Program-made: the position numbers and the translations under genes
DNA from: Sycobia sp. Sy_11
Taxonomy: Eukaryota > Arthropoda > Insecta > Hymenoptera > Epichrysomallidae
NCBI GenBank assembly: GCA_018907035.1
Contig: JACCIC010000139.1
Coordinates: 1,357,001-1,421,000, forward strand
Direction of reading: 5' to 3'
Length of the DNA stretch: 64,000 bases
The notes under the pieces: model-generated
The model's database searches: none
The model's input: the letters and a program-made list of their open reading frames with translations, nothing else
What the model was told of the DNA's origin: nothing
Shown here: piece after piece, positions 23,871 through 36,320 of the stretch
Numbering within the stretch: the stretch's first letter is position 1
Layout: every line of letters starts with the position of its first letter

Positions 23871-25200
23871 ATGGTTTTTTTTTTCTAATTACAGATATTT
23901 AATTTACAGGCTTTTGTAACTGTTATTATCTTTTTCGCTGTTTATATAAATGCATCTAGTCGTTTTTAGTTTTAGCACAAAGTTACATGATGATTAATTC
24001 AGCCGTTCTTATCTCCGATTTTACTTCTGAAAAAAATTTTCTTCAACGTCTCTCAGAAACCACCATGTTGTGCCTCGTCATCGTCATGCGATACACTAAT
24101 GTACTACATACATATATAAGTATGTGTTCCGAATAATAGTATATGAGGTTTATATATGACATGCCTATCAACGATTTATTCTTCAGCATTTCAATACATC
24201 TTGAAATAATTTGTTCTTTATTTTTTTTTCATTCATTGATTTTCACACGAATTTTTTTCCACCGATCTGTGAGTGGTAATCATGTATCCCAAAAGTGAGA
24301 AAATATTATATAGTTATATAAATAAGAATTTATATTATTATATTAAGGAATGACTTATTTCAACATAGAGAATTTATTTGTAGATTAATTAATTTCATTT
24401 ATTTGATTGGCATTAATTTTCGTATAATTTATAAAGTGATTAGAAACTTCCTTTTTTTAATAAGAATTATAGTATATACAATAATATACGTAGAAGAAGA
24501 TAGCAGAAAAATAGAAAGTAACACGTAACTATCCTATAATAATTTATATGCTATTGTTAGAAATATAAAAAAATTGCAAAAACAAGTTTCTCCAATAATT
24601 GTACTTGCCATTGATTAATATTTATTGCAGATTCTAATATTAAAGAATCAATTAAAATTAATAATGTTCACGATTTTATTGTATTTTTATCTGAAAGGCT
24701 TGTGTATAAAATATAAAATAGATTTAACTATTTTTTATTATAGTTATTAAAGACTGACATGGCAATATAGTCAGTCTAAACAAAAGACGTTGTTTCGTAA
24801 ATAAGTTATTTATTTCGTAGATGTCAATTGTTCGAAGTTCGTTGCGCAAGTCCGTTTTTAGGATATTGACTGCTCGGCTGTCCATTGATTAAGTGCGTAA
24901 GTGCTGTTCGTTGCTCGATGTCTGATTAAAAAGTGCGGACTATCTCTGCGTCCCTCGCTCTCTCCCTGCGCGTATAAGAAATAAAATTAGCACTTTATTA
25001 AGGGAATACAATTGAATCATAAAGAATCCCGACGATATTTTATTACAACTTATTGTTTTATAATGATTTCTAAAAGTTGTGCAATTTAGATTACTTCGAG
25101 ACTAATTCCGAGAATCGCGTACTCGTCCTCGAGTATCAAATAAAATTTCCACGTTAAAATGCAAGTTAAAATTTCTTGAAGAATATATTTTAAACATCTT
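23870..25200. other. AT-rich DNA; possible LTR-like patch
   Basis: Mostly featureless AT-rich sequence. The segment about 24745-25010 is more GC-rich, with AGTCAGTCT, GTTCGTTGCGC and CGTATAAGAAATAAAATT (a polyadenylation-like AATAAA) motifs, giving it the look of a retroelement LTR or terminal region. No second copy was found in the window. Confidence 0.35.
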
Positions 25201-25210
25201 TAAACTCGCG

Positions 25211-25537
25211 TTGAAAAATTTTAAAAAGATTATTTTGAATTTACATTCAAATGTGCATTTGAATTTCTATGCTTTTCCATCAGCTACGTTTCCTCTTTGC
25301 ACTTTCTTCAATTTATTCTTATTTTTAAAAATTGTTTTAAATAGAAAATCATTAAGAACATTAAATACGTTTAAGACACAATATATGAATGTAATTTTTA
25401 TAAATAAACTTTATTTCTATTATTTCTTTGTAAAATTTATCAAGATGTTCGATTCTCAACTGTGCAATAAAATGGGTCTGTATAGATATTTAACAATAGT
25501 AAAATATTACTTATGCATTTCAATTATGAATTGTTAG
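25211..25537 (+). CDS. Long open frame in AT-rich DNA, unrecognised
   Basis: A 108-codon open frame from a TTG codon (no early ATG) in strongly AT-rich sequence, where stop codons should be frequent. The product is rich in Phe, Leu, Asn and Lys, with hydrophobic stretches near residues 34-45 and 60-78 that could be membrane segments. I recognise no family motif. It may be a receptor-type exon remnant or simply chance. No splice signals at its ends were convincing. Confidence 0.12.
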   Translation: MKNFKKIILNLHSNVHLNFYAFPSATFPLCTFFNLFLFLKIVLNRKSLRTLNTFKTQYMNVIFINKLYFYYFFVKFIKMFDSQLCNKMGLYRYLTIVKYYLCISIMNC

Positions 25538-25579
25538 TAAAAAATAATTTTATTAATATTATTATTTATAATAAAAGCT

Positions 25580-25852
25580 CTATTTGTCTTGAAGTTTACT
25601 TTTTAAAAGTAAAGTAATAATAGTACATTTATCAGTCGATCTGGTGACAAATCGTAACTTTGCAGTAACGACACTCATTCTATTAGTCATCTCATAAATC
25701 TTAAACTTTCGCGTACATAAAATTTGTATATCTAGTTCTAAAAGGACAATACATAATAAATCACCATGATTGTTTTTAATTGAAAATAGAATGGTTCTCC
25801 GTATATGTTGAATTAAATCTGTTATGTGCCAGAAACTGCCGAATATCGTCAA
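25580..25852 (-). CDS. Open frame in AT-rich DNA, unrecognised
   Basis: A 90-codon minus-strand frame from a TTG codon, in AT-rich DNA, convergent with the frame ending at 25537. The product has a mixed, protein-like composition (Ile/Leu-rich, Cys at several positions, basic C-terminus). It has no domain I can name, no clear start and no clear splice sites. It could be an exon or remnant, or chance. Confidence 0.12.
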   Translation of the reverse strand: MTIFGSFWHITDLIQHIRRTILFSIKNNHGDLLCIVLLELDIQILCTRKFKIYEMTNRMSVVTAKLRFVTRSTDKCTIITLLLKSKLQDK

Positions 25853-25859
25853 ATAGGTT

Positions 25860-27240
25860 AATTCAAACAGATTCAGCTTGAATCTGGAAAGATGATTTAA
25901 GATTTTATATACACATTTTACCGGTGTGTGGTTTTTTTTTTAACTCACTCCGATACTTTTCTAGGCTTACAACTGATAAAGAAACAATTTAGATAACTTA
26001 TGGTATGCGCAATTGTGCATATATCATGGTCGTTACGTTTACGGCCTTTTATATATCTAACACCTGAATTCTCTCATCGTGCAATTGATTCCTAATATCT
26101 GAAAGGCTACGACCTACGCTTTTCGCCCAGTCCACATTGGCTCAAGGGTCTCATTGGAGAGCAAAAAAAAAAAAAAAAAAGCCATGGCCGAAATCAGTGG
26201 GATAAATACGGATCGGGAAAGTATGCCTCGGAGTGAGCGGTGCAGTTAAACTGCTCAAATTCGATACTCGTCTCGCATTTCGTTGGCTCGGGTATCGAAT
26301 TTGTCAGTTTCCCACCTCGTCCACTCGCATTGTGGAATGTGAAACAATAGCTAAAAGTGATAAACAAAAGTGCTCCCGGCCGGTGCCGTTGAACGTCGTT
26401 GATCGGCCGAGGTGTAGCATTGCCGCGGCGCAAAGGCGTCGGTGTAGAATTCTCTCGTTAATTTATCCGTATAATGTCGCCAAGTCGGAGTAGAGTTCAG
26501 AATCGCACTATCGCTGGTAATTGCGTCGGAGCATGATAAAGTTCGCTCATTTTCCAGTTGAATAACAGCTCGATTGTAGGTAGGCCAAAGATTACAGCGT
26601 TGTATCTTCTGTACTTAATCTTCAACATCACTAGCATTGATAGAATATACTTGAAGTTTGACGGATCTACAACGTATCTACTAAGTTATTAATGTAAAAG
26701 CAGAAAAACCACGAGGCAACAATTGATCTCCGTTGAAATTTGTAGTTAGTTAATCATCGAACCTCGTATATACGGCCGAGGCAGTTTGAAACTACGACTC
26801 TTGTTAAGTGATGCATAGACCATAATTAGTATCCATGCGCCAGAGAACTCGTAAGCAATGAATCTCCAAAGGTATTAGAAGCTTTTTTATTTCAAAGCTC
26901 ATCGGTATCATGCATAATCTCATCACGAAAACGCGGACTAGCGATTTTTACGACATTGGGAGAACGAGATTTAGACGAATGTTGCAAAGCATTTGGCCTT
27001 GGCGATGTGTATGCCATACGTGATATCTTCAATGATCATCGGCCAAAATTAACAAATTAATGGAATCAATACAGCTAGTACAGTTAAAATTCTAGAAGCA
27101 ATATTATGAAGATCAGAAATAAGGCAGCAGGGAATGATGGGAATTATGTGTCCACGAGTATCTCGTTAATAGCCCTTTTTAGGTTTACAGTAAATTCCTT
27201 CATAAAATATTGTCGCTCGAGATTAACGTTGGATTATTTT
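25860..27240. other. Intermediate DNA with poly(A) tract
   Basis: Complex sequence with few microsatellites. An 18-base poly(A) run (26163-26180) is followed at once by an ATG in good Kozak context (26184) opening only 21 codons. No gene recognised. A poly(A) run of this size could be a retrotransposed tail. Confidence 0.45.
26163..26180 (+). repeat. Poly(A) tract, 18 A
   Basis: Homopolymer run in otherwise complex DNA. It is possibly the tail of a retrotransposed copy, but no target-site duplication is evident. Confidence 0.9.
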
Positions 27241-27559
27241 TGTTATGCGCAATGAACAGGCGCATTTTCTGGCCGATGTTATGCGCTATTTTACACATGA
27301 AAAATGCATCCTTGGGATTCGGTCAATTGCTCGGACAGCGAGCCAAGACGAGTATCAAAGTGCGGGTATAAGCGTTCGAAGCGCGCGCCTCGAAAGCGCC
27401 GAACCGCGAGCGGGCGCGGAAGGGGCGAGAGCATCGGGAGCAGGCGGCGAGAGAGCGGGGAGTATAGCTTTGCACCGCTCTTTGGCGACCTCGCCGAAAC
27501 GACGGCGAAAGTGGGGAATAAAACGACGCTCGCCCGTTTGCTCGTTATGCGCATCGGAT

Positions 27560-27593
<34 letters not shown>

Positions 27594-27760
27594 GAAGACT
27601 CTTCGCGCCTGAAGTGCGCGCTTGGCCTCGGAGTCAATGGCTCGAGACCGAACGTTTACACCGTCGAGCGCTCGGCGCGCGCGGCCGATTATTTTGAACC
27701 TGGAAAATGTAGCGGGATCGATGCCGGAATCGCACGAATATTCTTCGTGTAATTCGTCTG
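27240..27760. other. GC-rich block with CAG repeat
   Basis: CpG-rich segment with a CAG repeat (27560-27591). Frames are open on both strands: poly-Gln/Ser/Ala on plus, poly-Leu on minus. No ordered domain. A 5' leader or exon of a Gln-rich protein is conceivable but unsupported. Confidence 0.45.
27560..27591. repeat. (CAG)n triplet repeat
   Basis: About ten uninterrupted CAG units. Such repeats code for poly-Gln in many insect transcription factors, but the flanks here do not look like one. Confidence 0.95.
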
Positions 27761-28681
27761 CTGTCCTTTCGAGTGCATGCCTGTTTCCCAAGTTTACAAC
27801 TAAATCGCTAGCGATACAAGACCTTTTTCGATATTGAGATTGCTAAAGGTCGAAGGCAGAGATACGATATGACAAGATAGTCTGAATTATCTAGCAATTG
27901 CAGGCAAATTACAGCGAGATTCGCCAGACAGAATGCCTTTTCAAAACAAAACAGTACACGATTTTTCTTGATAAAGAATCCGCAAATCAATGCTAATTTA
28001 AACAGTACGCGCGCTCAATTATCTTTTTGCCTCCCTGCGCATTTGTACTTTTTTTCTCGGGGGTGGCTTGGTGGGTGGGGGGGGGGGAGGCTCGCCAAGT
28101 TCGCGCTCTAAGCACGGGCCCCCAAGTAACGGCTCTGTATCCCGGTCTCGCCCGCCGCAGTCGCGGAAAGGAGCGACAGCTCTACACGCGCACGCCGAGC
28201 CGATCCGTAGGCAGGCGCGGGCTTTTCGGCCGGCCGCCCCGAGCCGAGCGCGGAGCGTCGATCGCGCGCCGGCGATTGCGGCCGCTCCCGCTCTCGCGTG
28301 CTTTTCACTTGCCATTGTAATGGGTCTATAAAGCGGGAAGATTTATGGCCGCGGCGCGGGCGGCGCGCGGCCGCTCGTAAAGCTCTGATATTTCTCTGGA
28401 AATTGGGCGAGAGGGCGCGCAAAAACATCGGGGGGGCGCAAATAAACGCGGAGTAACTATATATACGTGTGCGCATGTACACACACGCGCGCACGTGCAC
28501 ATGCGCCTACATGTGCATATATGGGCAACTGATCCGCGGAGAAGTGCGGAAGCACGCGCTTGACCTTGCTGGCCGTTCCGGAATTCCAGGCATTTTTTAA
28601 TGTATCGGCGGGTACCGCTCGATATTTTGACGATTCACGCGATTGCGGCTTCGGAATTTGTGGAATTTTACATATTGAGAA
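27760..28681. other. AT-rich spacer then GC-rich island
   Basis: The island at about 28020-28500 is CpG-dense with G-runs (28077-28088) and dense CGCG/GGCC motifs. Open frames on both strands are compositional. 28500-28680 is intermediate. No gene supported. Confidence 0.55.
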
Positions 28682-28686
28682 ATATA

Positions 28687-28740
<54 letters not shown>
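28682..28740. repeat. (TA)n microsatellite
   Basis: TA run of about 58 bp with one GTG interruption near 28692. Confidence 0.97.
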
Positions 28741-28743
<3 letters not shown>

Positions 28744-30500
28744 GCGCGCGTGCGCCAAACGCGAGTGCATACAACTGAGCGGTACATGGATGGACGAAGA
28801 TACTCGGTAACTCAGTATTTGCAGTGAGACTTTAATTAGTATACTCTACTTACGTACTATACTTCAGCGTTTTACATAATTAAATAATACAAGAGCGCGG
28901 ATTAAGAAAGTGTTTCGTTACTGTCGACGATGTATATATATATATAAACTTACGTATTTTTTCTCGCTTAGTCTGAATATGTAATCTATTGATTGAAAAC
29001 CCGTGATTTTTCTAAAAAAAATACAAAATCTTAATTTTTGTATTTTTACATTGTTTTATCTGAATTACGAGAATTTGAAGTATGCTATAATATATTCATT
29101 CCGTTTAAAAAATAGGAAATGAAATTTTAAAGTTATAAGAAAAAATTATTTATCTGTGCAGACAATAACCCCAGATTGCGATAGAGAGATCTATCATTGC
29201 ATTTATAGTGTATAACTGTATCAAGAATTGAACACTTCGAAAACTAGATATAAGAGTATAATACTTTATAATAATACACTTACATCATTTTGAATCAACG
29301 TGTTTACTGTTTTTATAAAGAGTTAAAGGGTTGAAAGAATAGGAAAGGCATGGTAAAAAACTAATTCAAGAACTTTATTAATAAGAGAATTAAATTTTAA
29401 GTATTTGAGAAGATTCACTCATAAGTTACGATAGTAAGTACCCTATTACATATTCTTATAGCCAAACTATTGTAAGGTTATTCAGTTTGTAAATTTTCTT
29501 AGATAGTAAGTTGTCTTAAGTTTAAGTTAGTTATTAGTTTCCAGATTATGCGAGCCCTTTTACGTGTAACAATTGTGATAAGTCGTCCTCAATAAGGGGT
29601 TAGAAATTCGACAGAAATCAAGATTTTAAGACAATACATAATAGTCATAAAATTTTTTTTTCAATTGATTATTCCATCGAATTATAATAATATTCCAAAT
29701 AACTTTCAGAAATATGATTATACATTTTGATAGGTTGGTAAAGTTGCAAATTCACCTCCCAGATCTAAGACAGCGAAATTATTTCCAAAAGTATAGATAA
29801 AAATAAAAATTTTTTAAAACAAATATAGAGACTTTTCAGATAGTCTTAAATATGAAATAACTGTTTGTATTATAAGTTTAAGTGACAAACTATCCTTAAA
29901 ATGAAGGGTAAAATGATTCTCATTACTAGACGATTTGACAAAAAATAATTTATTTCTAATTACTTTCGAATCTTTCCAATCAGATTTTTGACAATATTCA
30001 ATAAATAAAAACGATAGCTCATCATTATTTGACGATTATATATTCATAGAGCATTTATATAGCATTTTTAAAAATGCGATTCTTTCTCAAAACACCCTTG
30101 ACTCGCGTTGTTAAGGAACCTGATTGTAGATAAAACTTATGTTTTTCCCACCTTTACGTATTCTACCTTCTCAATCTGTGGTTTTCGGTGAATTCTGATT
30201 GGAAGCATTAAAGTCTTCTGGATACGCAGGTCTCCTAATCTTTGGAATAGAATGCCATAGGAATATATATGTGGCATGCCAAAAGCGTACACCAGATTCT
30301 TTTTTACATGGTTCTATACGTGACCATATTGTTAAAATTCATAAATTTCTCTCCAGGTGTCGAATAGTATAATATTATCACGTAATTTCTATTATTTTAT
30401 TATAAAAACTCATCAGTAAGAAAATCAGTTCGGAGATAAAGTTAACCTAACGATTATCCAACCGCATATACTTTCAATTTATTGCTCAAAACGCTCGTTA
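28741..30500. other. Long AT-rich stretch without gene
   Basis: Complex AT-rich sequence with no open frame of 60 codons, no microsatellite beyond a short TA run (28930-28946) and no recognisable element. Confidence 0.6.
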
Positions 30501-30818
30501 ATTCATAGAGCCATGGGAAGCAACAAATGTAAATTTCGTTTAACGCGAATTGACTCGAATTCTCGCGAGCTGTACAATAATACACAGCTGAAAAAGCGGC
30601 CTCTTATTGTCCTCCCTGAAAACACTGAGGCTAAAGCGCGGCATTGCGAGTCAGCGGAGTCGTCTACAATCGATTTGAAAAAAAAAACAGAAACGTTATA
30701 TATACCTTGGAGGCCCAACTGAATGGCTCAAGCTCGGCGTAGCAGCTCGGCATATAGCCGAAGTGTATGTCTCTTGGAAATGTGAATAATGTATATGCTC
30801 TTTGATGCCGGAGTAAAA

Positions 30819-30858
<40 letters not shown>

Positions 30859-31500
30859 TATAAGCGAGCGAGCGATGGCGCGTCCTTTGAGCGTCGGGTC
30901 TCATCGAGCGGCGAGCGAGGGCCGCAATTTCTAAAAGAGCAGGATATAGAGACAGACGCGGCGCGCTCGCGGGGTCGGAGCGGGTCGGCGCCGGAGAGGA
31001 CTTCCCCCCCCCCCCGAGCCCCGCTCAGTTTTATTCGGGCGGCGCGGGCTTGGATTTCCGGCCTTCTCTTCCGACGAGCCGCCTCTGCTGCCGCGCAGCG
31101 CCCGCAAAGGCGCGCCCGGCGATTCGTCCGTCCGCGCGCCGAGACGAGAGCGAAATCGCGGGGGCGGCTGTCCAGCCCGGGGGGCGGGGGAGGGACGGGG
31201 GCCCGACCGCGCCTCTCCGTTCCGTCCGCGTAGTACGTCGCTGCGAGAGCGGAGCAGCGTACAGCGAGAGCGTTTTATCGGATTTCGCGGCCTCTCCCCG
31301 CAGCCCCCTCCCCCCTGCCCCGACAATGATTGCAGTTTTAATCAGTGTCCCATTGCGCCCCCCCTCCTCCTCTCGCCGCAGCTCCCATCTATCACCCAAC
31401 TTTTATCTCTCTCTTTTTCCTCTCTCCAATTCTCCTCGGCTGCCAGTCTTTTACAATTATTTCTCCGCTCCGCGACTTCATTTAGATCTTTTCCGATCGA
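30500..31500. other. Intermediate DNA then CpG island
   Basis: 30500-30810 is complex and intermediate. It includes a 69-codon plus frame (30513-30722) starting at ATG, with a basic product and no known motif. 30860-31420 is a GC-rich CpG island with a purine repeat at its left edge. No gene supported. Confidence 0.45.
30822..30856. repeat. (GA)n microsatellite
   Basis: Pure GA run of about 17 units. Confidence 0.96.
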
Positions 31501-31528
31501 GCGTGCGAAAGAACGACGGAGATGGGGA

Positions 31529-31533
<5 letters not shown>

Positions 31534-31608
<75 letters not shown>

Positions 31609-31620
31609 AGGGAGGGGGAG
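31534..31620. repeat. Compound (TA)n(GA)n microsatellite
   Basis: A TA tract (31534-31573) passes directly into GA and then GGGA units (to about 31620). Confidence 0.96.
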
Positions 31621-31779
31621 AAAGTAAGAAGAGTCGAAGCATATTATAGAGACGTTTCAATCACCCAGACAGGTACATTTCCCTTCGGCTTCTTTGCCTC
31701 GCTGCCGCCTCTCCAGATTGGCAACCAGAACCTATATAAGAAGAAACATTAATATATAAAATAAAGCTCTCGCTCACTT

Positions 31780-31821
<42 letters not shown>

Positions 31822-32170
31822 CCGCGCGCGACACCCGGGGCGCACGGATTCTTTTACGTAACGCGCACCTCGCCGTAAGTGAAATTATTCAATGGGAAAC
31901 GAAACCCTCCGGAGGCTCGGTGGAGTGGGGTGGAGGTGGGGGTAAAATCGCTCTCCGCATCGCGGCCGCGTCTTTTACCGGGAGGCGCGCGAGCTGCGAG
32001 ACGAGAAGACCGGGAGTGGGAAGAATGGGCGAGTGGGAGGCGGTGGGGGGATGGGGGTCGAAAAATAAAGCGTTTCACGCGGCTGTATTGTGGCGGGAGT
32101 CCCGACGTCGGGTAGGGGGAGGGGGGGGGCGCAATAAGGAATGGAGTACTCTTCGAAACTAAAACGGAAG
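31621..32170. other. CT repeat and GC-rich block
   Basis: Contains a CT repeat (31783-31821) and a G-rich block (31900-32135) with several GGGTGGGGG runs that could form G-quadruplexes. No gene supported. Confidence 0.55.
31783..31821. repeat. (CT)n microsatellite
   Basis: CT repeat with minor interruptions. Confidence 0.95.
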
Positions 32171-33400
32171 AATTTTCACTGTATTACCCTCTGGCTTTGA
32201 TTTCTACCGTGAAACAATGGATTTTTTTTCTTCCGACGATCCGTATAACTTGCTATTGACACCAGCGTACGAGTAGTTGACGCAATTTCGATTGATACTT
32301 AAAAATTAGATACTTAATATATTCAGGAGGCAAGTGTAAGAAATTGGCTTCGACGCTCGCGCCTCATGAGCTTTTAGCCTACATACCCACGTCGACGGAC
32401 GAATTTTATTTCCAAGCTTCTTTGGCAAATTGGCTATCGTACTCTTTGTATTTTTACACTTAATTTCAATGTTAATTTAATTATCGCGAAATTAGATGTG
32501 CAATTAGCGGTATTATTGGACGACTTTAATAAGCTGCCAGCTCGACACGAGCGCTTAATTCGATTCTTCTATCTCCAGTCACTTAGCGAACGGAGCGAAT
32601 AATAATGGATGAACATAATGCAATAAACATAATCCAACAATGATGTATGGAAATTACTTGCGATGTATTTAATGCATAGAAGAATTATATTATATTGTAA
32701 GTTACGTGAAAAGTGTGAAGAGCCCGTGAAAATGTTAAAAGTGACGAATTATAAATAATTGAATACATTCAATTTTCGTTAATACGTAAAAAATCTTTAA
32801 AATTCACTGACCGTAAAAATCATCAGAACGTAAAAGTTATTTTATGTCCAGCGGTAATTATTTTCTATAATAATTCTCAGTCAAGACATATATTGATGTA
32901 TTATGCATAGGGAATCGACGCCCGTGCTTCAAGAGCGCATTTTTCAACCTCCCCCCCTTACGCAATTCCATCTCTGCATGTAACCTGGATAAATTCTTTG
33001 GCTTCATCGATAATGAATTTACAATTTATTTGAAGATAGAAGTCCTCGCATCGATAATCATGAAATTCGACGATCGGACTCGATGACTTCTTACTCTTCC
33101 GTCGAGCTTGTCTTCCCGGAACAGCTCCGCCATTGATTCCGGCACGGTTTCGATTTCGCAGGTCGTCTCGTTCGATCATTTTTTCGATATACTTTTGTTA
33201 CGTATATCCCTGGACGGTATGATCCATGTCATCGCTATATATATATATATATCTATGATAATCAAAATCGTTTATTATGTTACCTTCTCGTCCGTTTCGC
33301 GCAAAATTCCACTGGATTTTTAATGTCGCCGGGAGCATACGCAATTGTAATGATGTCACGGGCGTGCTAGCGGCCTCAGACACTCCCCCGCCCATCCTCA
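32170..33400. other. AT-rich then intermediate DNA
   Basis: No repeat family or RNA gene seen. 32960-33180 has intermediate composition and a 73-codon minus frame that is Arg/Lys-rich at its N-terminus, without known motifs. Confidence 0.5.
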
Positions 33401-33401
33401 C

Positions 33402-33577
33402 CTCTCGCGTACTTCACGGGCAGAGACCCCCTTGGGCGAGTCCGCGTGCCGCGCCGAGCCCGGAGTAAGCGACCGAGGCTCGAGTTTTTCTTCGGCTCGT
33501 CGTGAGCGCGCGCCGTATGACTCAATTGTTACGAATGTAAGACCGATATGATAATCAACCCGGTGGTCTACGGCCAT
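33402..33577 (-). CDS. Candidate first coding exon, unrecognised
   Basis: On the minus strand an ATG (plus 33575-33577) opens a frame of 58 codons that runs into a good splice donor (exon end GAG, then GTGAGG; donor GT at plus 33400-33401). The product starts MAVDHRVDYHIGLTFV and is then Arg/Glu/Ser-rich. Codon choice is less repetitive than in neighbouring islands. There is no domain match, no identified downstream exon and no promoter. It could equally be a chance frame. Confidence 0.18.
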
Positions 33578-33754
33578 CGATTCCACGACTCTCAGAGCTC
33601 CAATCCTGACGGGGCTTCACCGTTTAACATCCGCCGTATCGATAATCGAGATTCTGTTGTGTCATTTTGTCGTACATACGCACATATACATACATAGGTA
33701 TATAAGTATAGAGTAGGCGAACGGCATGAAAGTGAGAAAGTGTATCTGTTGTGG

Positions 33755-33756
<2 letters not shown>

Positions 33757-33789
<33 letters not shown>
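33757..33789. repeat. (TA)n microsatellite
   Basis: Pure TA run. Confidence 0.96.
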
Positions 33790-33796
<7 letters not shown>

Positions 33797-33965
33797 ATCT
33801 GCCTATTTCATGCCCCGTGAAAGGCCGCGCGTCGAGCTGGAAAGAAACCGAGATCGAGAGCTATTTAAACAATTCGATAGACCGAACTAATTGTTTCAGT
33901 ATATAATTATATATCTTACTATACGCATCACTTGGCAAGGACAGACTATTATTCTCACATTGTTC

Positions 33966-33967
<2 letters not shown>

Positions 33968-34023
<56 letters not shown>

Positions 34024-34048
34024 CGTGCGTGTGTGTGTATATATATAG
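33968..34048. repeat. Compound (TA)n(GT)n(TA)n microsatellite
   Basis: A TA tract passes into GT/GC units and back into TA. Alternating purine-pyrimidine throughout, about 80 bp. Confidence 0.96.
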
Positions 34049-34299
34049 AAGAAAAACCGCTGTGTCATAAATTGCTGTATGAGCATTGAAAGATGACGAC
34101 GTGACGAATTGCTTTTCGCTGAGATGGATCCATATAGTTAAAGATATACTATCAATATGCCCATTCAAGCATCGATATTATTAATAATAATACATAGAAA
34201 GTGCCTCTAAATGGATAAGGGGTCTTAACATACATATGTTCTTATGAAAAGCCGAAAGATACAAATCATTTTGATCGAAATCTGTAGTGTATTTTTATG

Positions 34300-35600
34300 A
34301 TAATGGGTATAAGAAAAAGTGACAGATCTTAAATCTAATACAATTATCATTTATCAATTATTAATGATACAAGTCGGCTCGTGCAATAATGCAACATCGG
34401 CGAATAAAGAAAATAAAGGGAGCTCTTTTAAAAATATTTAAATTGATTTTTCGATATTATAAAAATTTTATCAACAGTTAAAAACGCAGTTTGTCCCTGT
34501 TGCACAAAAGTAACAATGAATGCATATTCAAGATTTTTATTTCTATGAATATAGTAACATAATATCGATAAGTATTATCTATAAAAAATTATATTAATTT
34601 TGTGAATAATGTGTCAGTCTCGCGGACAGACAATAGAGAATCGGTCGGCTATGCTCACCTGCTAGTGTTTTTCATGAAATTAGGTTGTAATTTTCTTACA
34701 TTTACTTTCACCTTCTAGCTATCCATTTATTTCTTTAGTTAGCGTAACTGAATGTTGTAGCGTCATTGAAAAGTTGAAAATTTATAAAATTTGCATTTAT
34801 TTTACTGTACCTTATGTTTGCAATGTACATTGATTTTGCTTTTTTGACATAAAGACATTTTTACTGCCTAATTTGGTCACTGCTTGCGCTGTCGTCGATT
34901 TTCTTTCCCTCTGCCATGCCCGTGCACGAGGTGCCTAGATTCATTTCGAGTTTCATTTATTTTAACCAGACTACGCCACGAAGATCTATATTTAGAAAGG
35001 ATGTTGTTAGTTATTTATTATATTTTATTTAAGTATCGAGCCAAATCACACTAGATTTATTAAATTCATGTAATTTCTTTATACTATTAGAAATTTCTAA
35101 TCATTTATATAATCCTACTTATCAAAACGGCAATATTACTCTTGGTCTTACATTAACAGCCTGTTACTACTTATACTTTCTGCTATAGATTGAAATTTCC
35201 CCTAAAATCATCTGGTATCCACGACATACTTCTTTTTTCATTCGAATTTTCAAACTTTCAGTCTTTGCTACTTTTAATTATCCAATGGCTTTTTTCGGTA
35301 CAGTGTCAGAGGCACAGTTCAGAAATTGAAACAATATTGTTCTGAAAAGCTCTCGTAAGTCTAACCGATAGATTTTTTTTTTCTTCAAAATTCTCATTCA
35401 TCGACCCGACGATCTTATCCAATTTGTGTATCACATATCAATCGAAACTTTAAAAGCTCAGAGTTCGATATACATTTATTTTTCAATTCTGATGGAAAAC
35501 AAATTCTTTCTTTTTTTTTTTTTGTTCTTCAAAGAAGCACATCCGCCGCGCTCATGCATGCCGTAGACTCTACTCATCTCCATACATCATCCCCGATATC
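34300..35600. other. AT-rich stretch without gene
   Basis: Complex AT-rich sequence. A minus-strand donor-like CAG/GTGAGC lies near 34661, without an identifiable exon. Nothing else recognised. Confidence 0.55.
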
Positions 35601-36214
35601 TATTCGTACTACCGACTACAACTTCGTTGTCTTTTTACTCGCGCATTCCTGTACTTCCGCAAACGTCTTCGCTCAGATTCGCGCAAGATTCCATTCGTTC
35701 CATTCCCAATTCGTTTTGCGTTAGCCGCGCTTTCGTTCCCTCCGAAAGCCGCGCGCTATTCAATGAGAGTACGGTAAAAGTTCTCGCCTGCCCACTCAAG
35801 GATTTATACGTACGCACGCGACCGATGCGGGCGAACCGTGAAAATTATACGCGGCTCGAAAAATCAACGCTGCCTCTGTGATCCCGCGCAGTCGAGGAGG
35901 TCACTTTATATCGCGTCGACAGCGTGACCGAACGAATCTTCGAGCGCGGTTACGTCAGTGAAAATACAGCCGCACCGATTAAAAGGACACTACGGAGCTA
36001 TTGATTTCCCATCCGAATTCAAATAGACTCTGTCTCTCTCTCTCTCTACCACTCTGCCCCTGCCCGCGTTAATCCCGGCGTCCGATGCCGCGAAAGAATG
36101 GCGAAACATTTATCGACGTGCGTCGCGCCCTTTGTCACGAGCCGCGGCTGCCGCGCGCTGTAAATATGAGCGGGCCGCGGCGATGTCGCCTCGCGGACGC
36201 ACAATGCCGACGAT

Positions 36215-36233
36215 CGCGGCGGCGGCGGCGGCG
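36215..36233. repeat. (GGC)n triplet repeat
   Basis: About six GGC units inside the CpG-dense block. Confidence 0.9.
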
Positions 36234-36288
36234 CCCCGTCGCGCCCCGGCCATTTATCTTCGGTGCGCCGCGCCGGGGGCAGGAGCGT

Positions 36289-36320
36289 TCCTCCTCCTCC
36301 TCCTCCTCCCCCCCCTCCTC
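36289..36320. repeat. (CTC)n triplet repeat / poly-C
   Basis: CTC units run into a poly-C tract. Confidence 0.9.

Larger units (their letters stand above)
33610..34300. other. TA/GT-rich segment
   Basis: Dominated by two TA-containing microsatellites. Intervening sequence is AT-rich and carries no gene. Confidence 0.6.

Noticed and set aside
23863..23910. GTAAGT followed by T-rich tract and AG as a tiny intron
   Set aside because: The distances (about 32 or 47 nt) are shorter than normal insect introns; only the donor-like site is notable.
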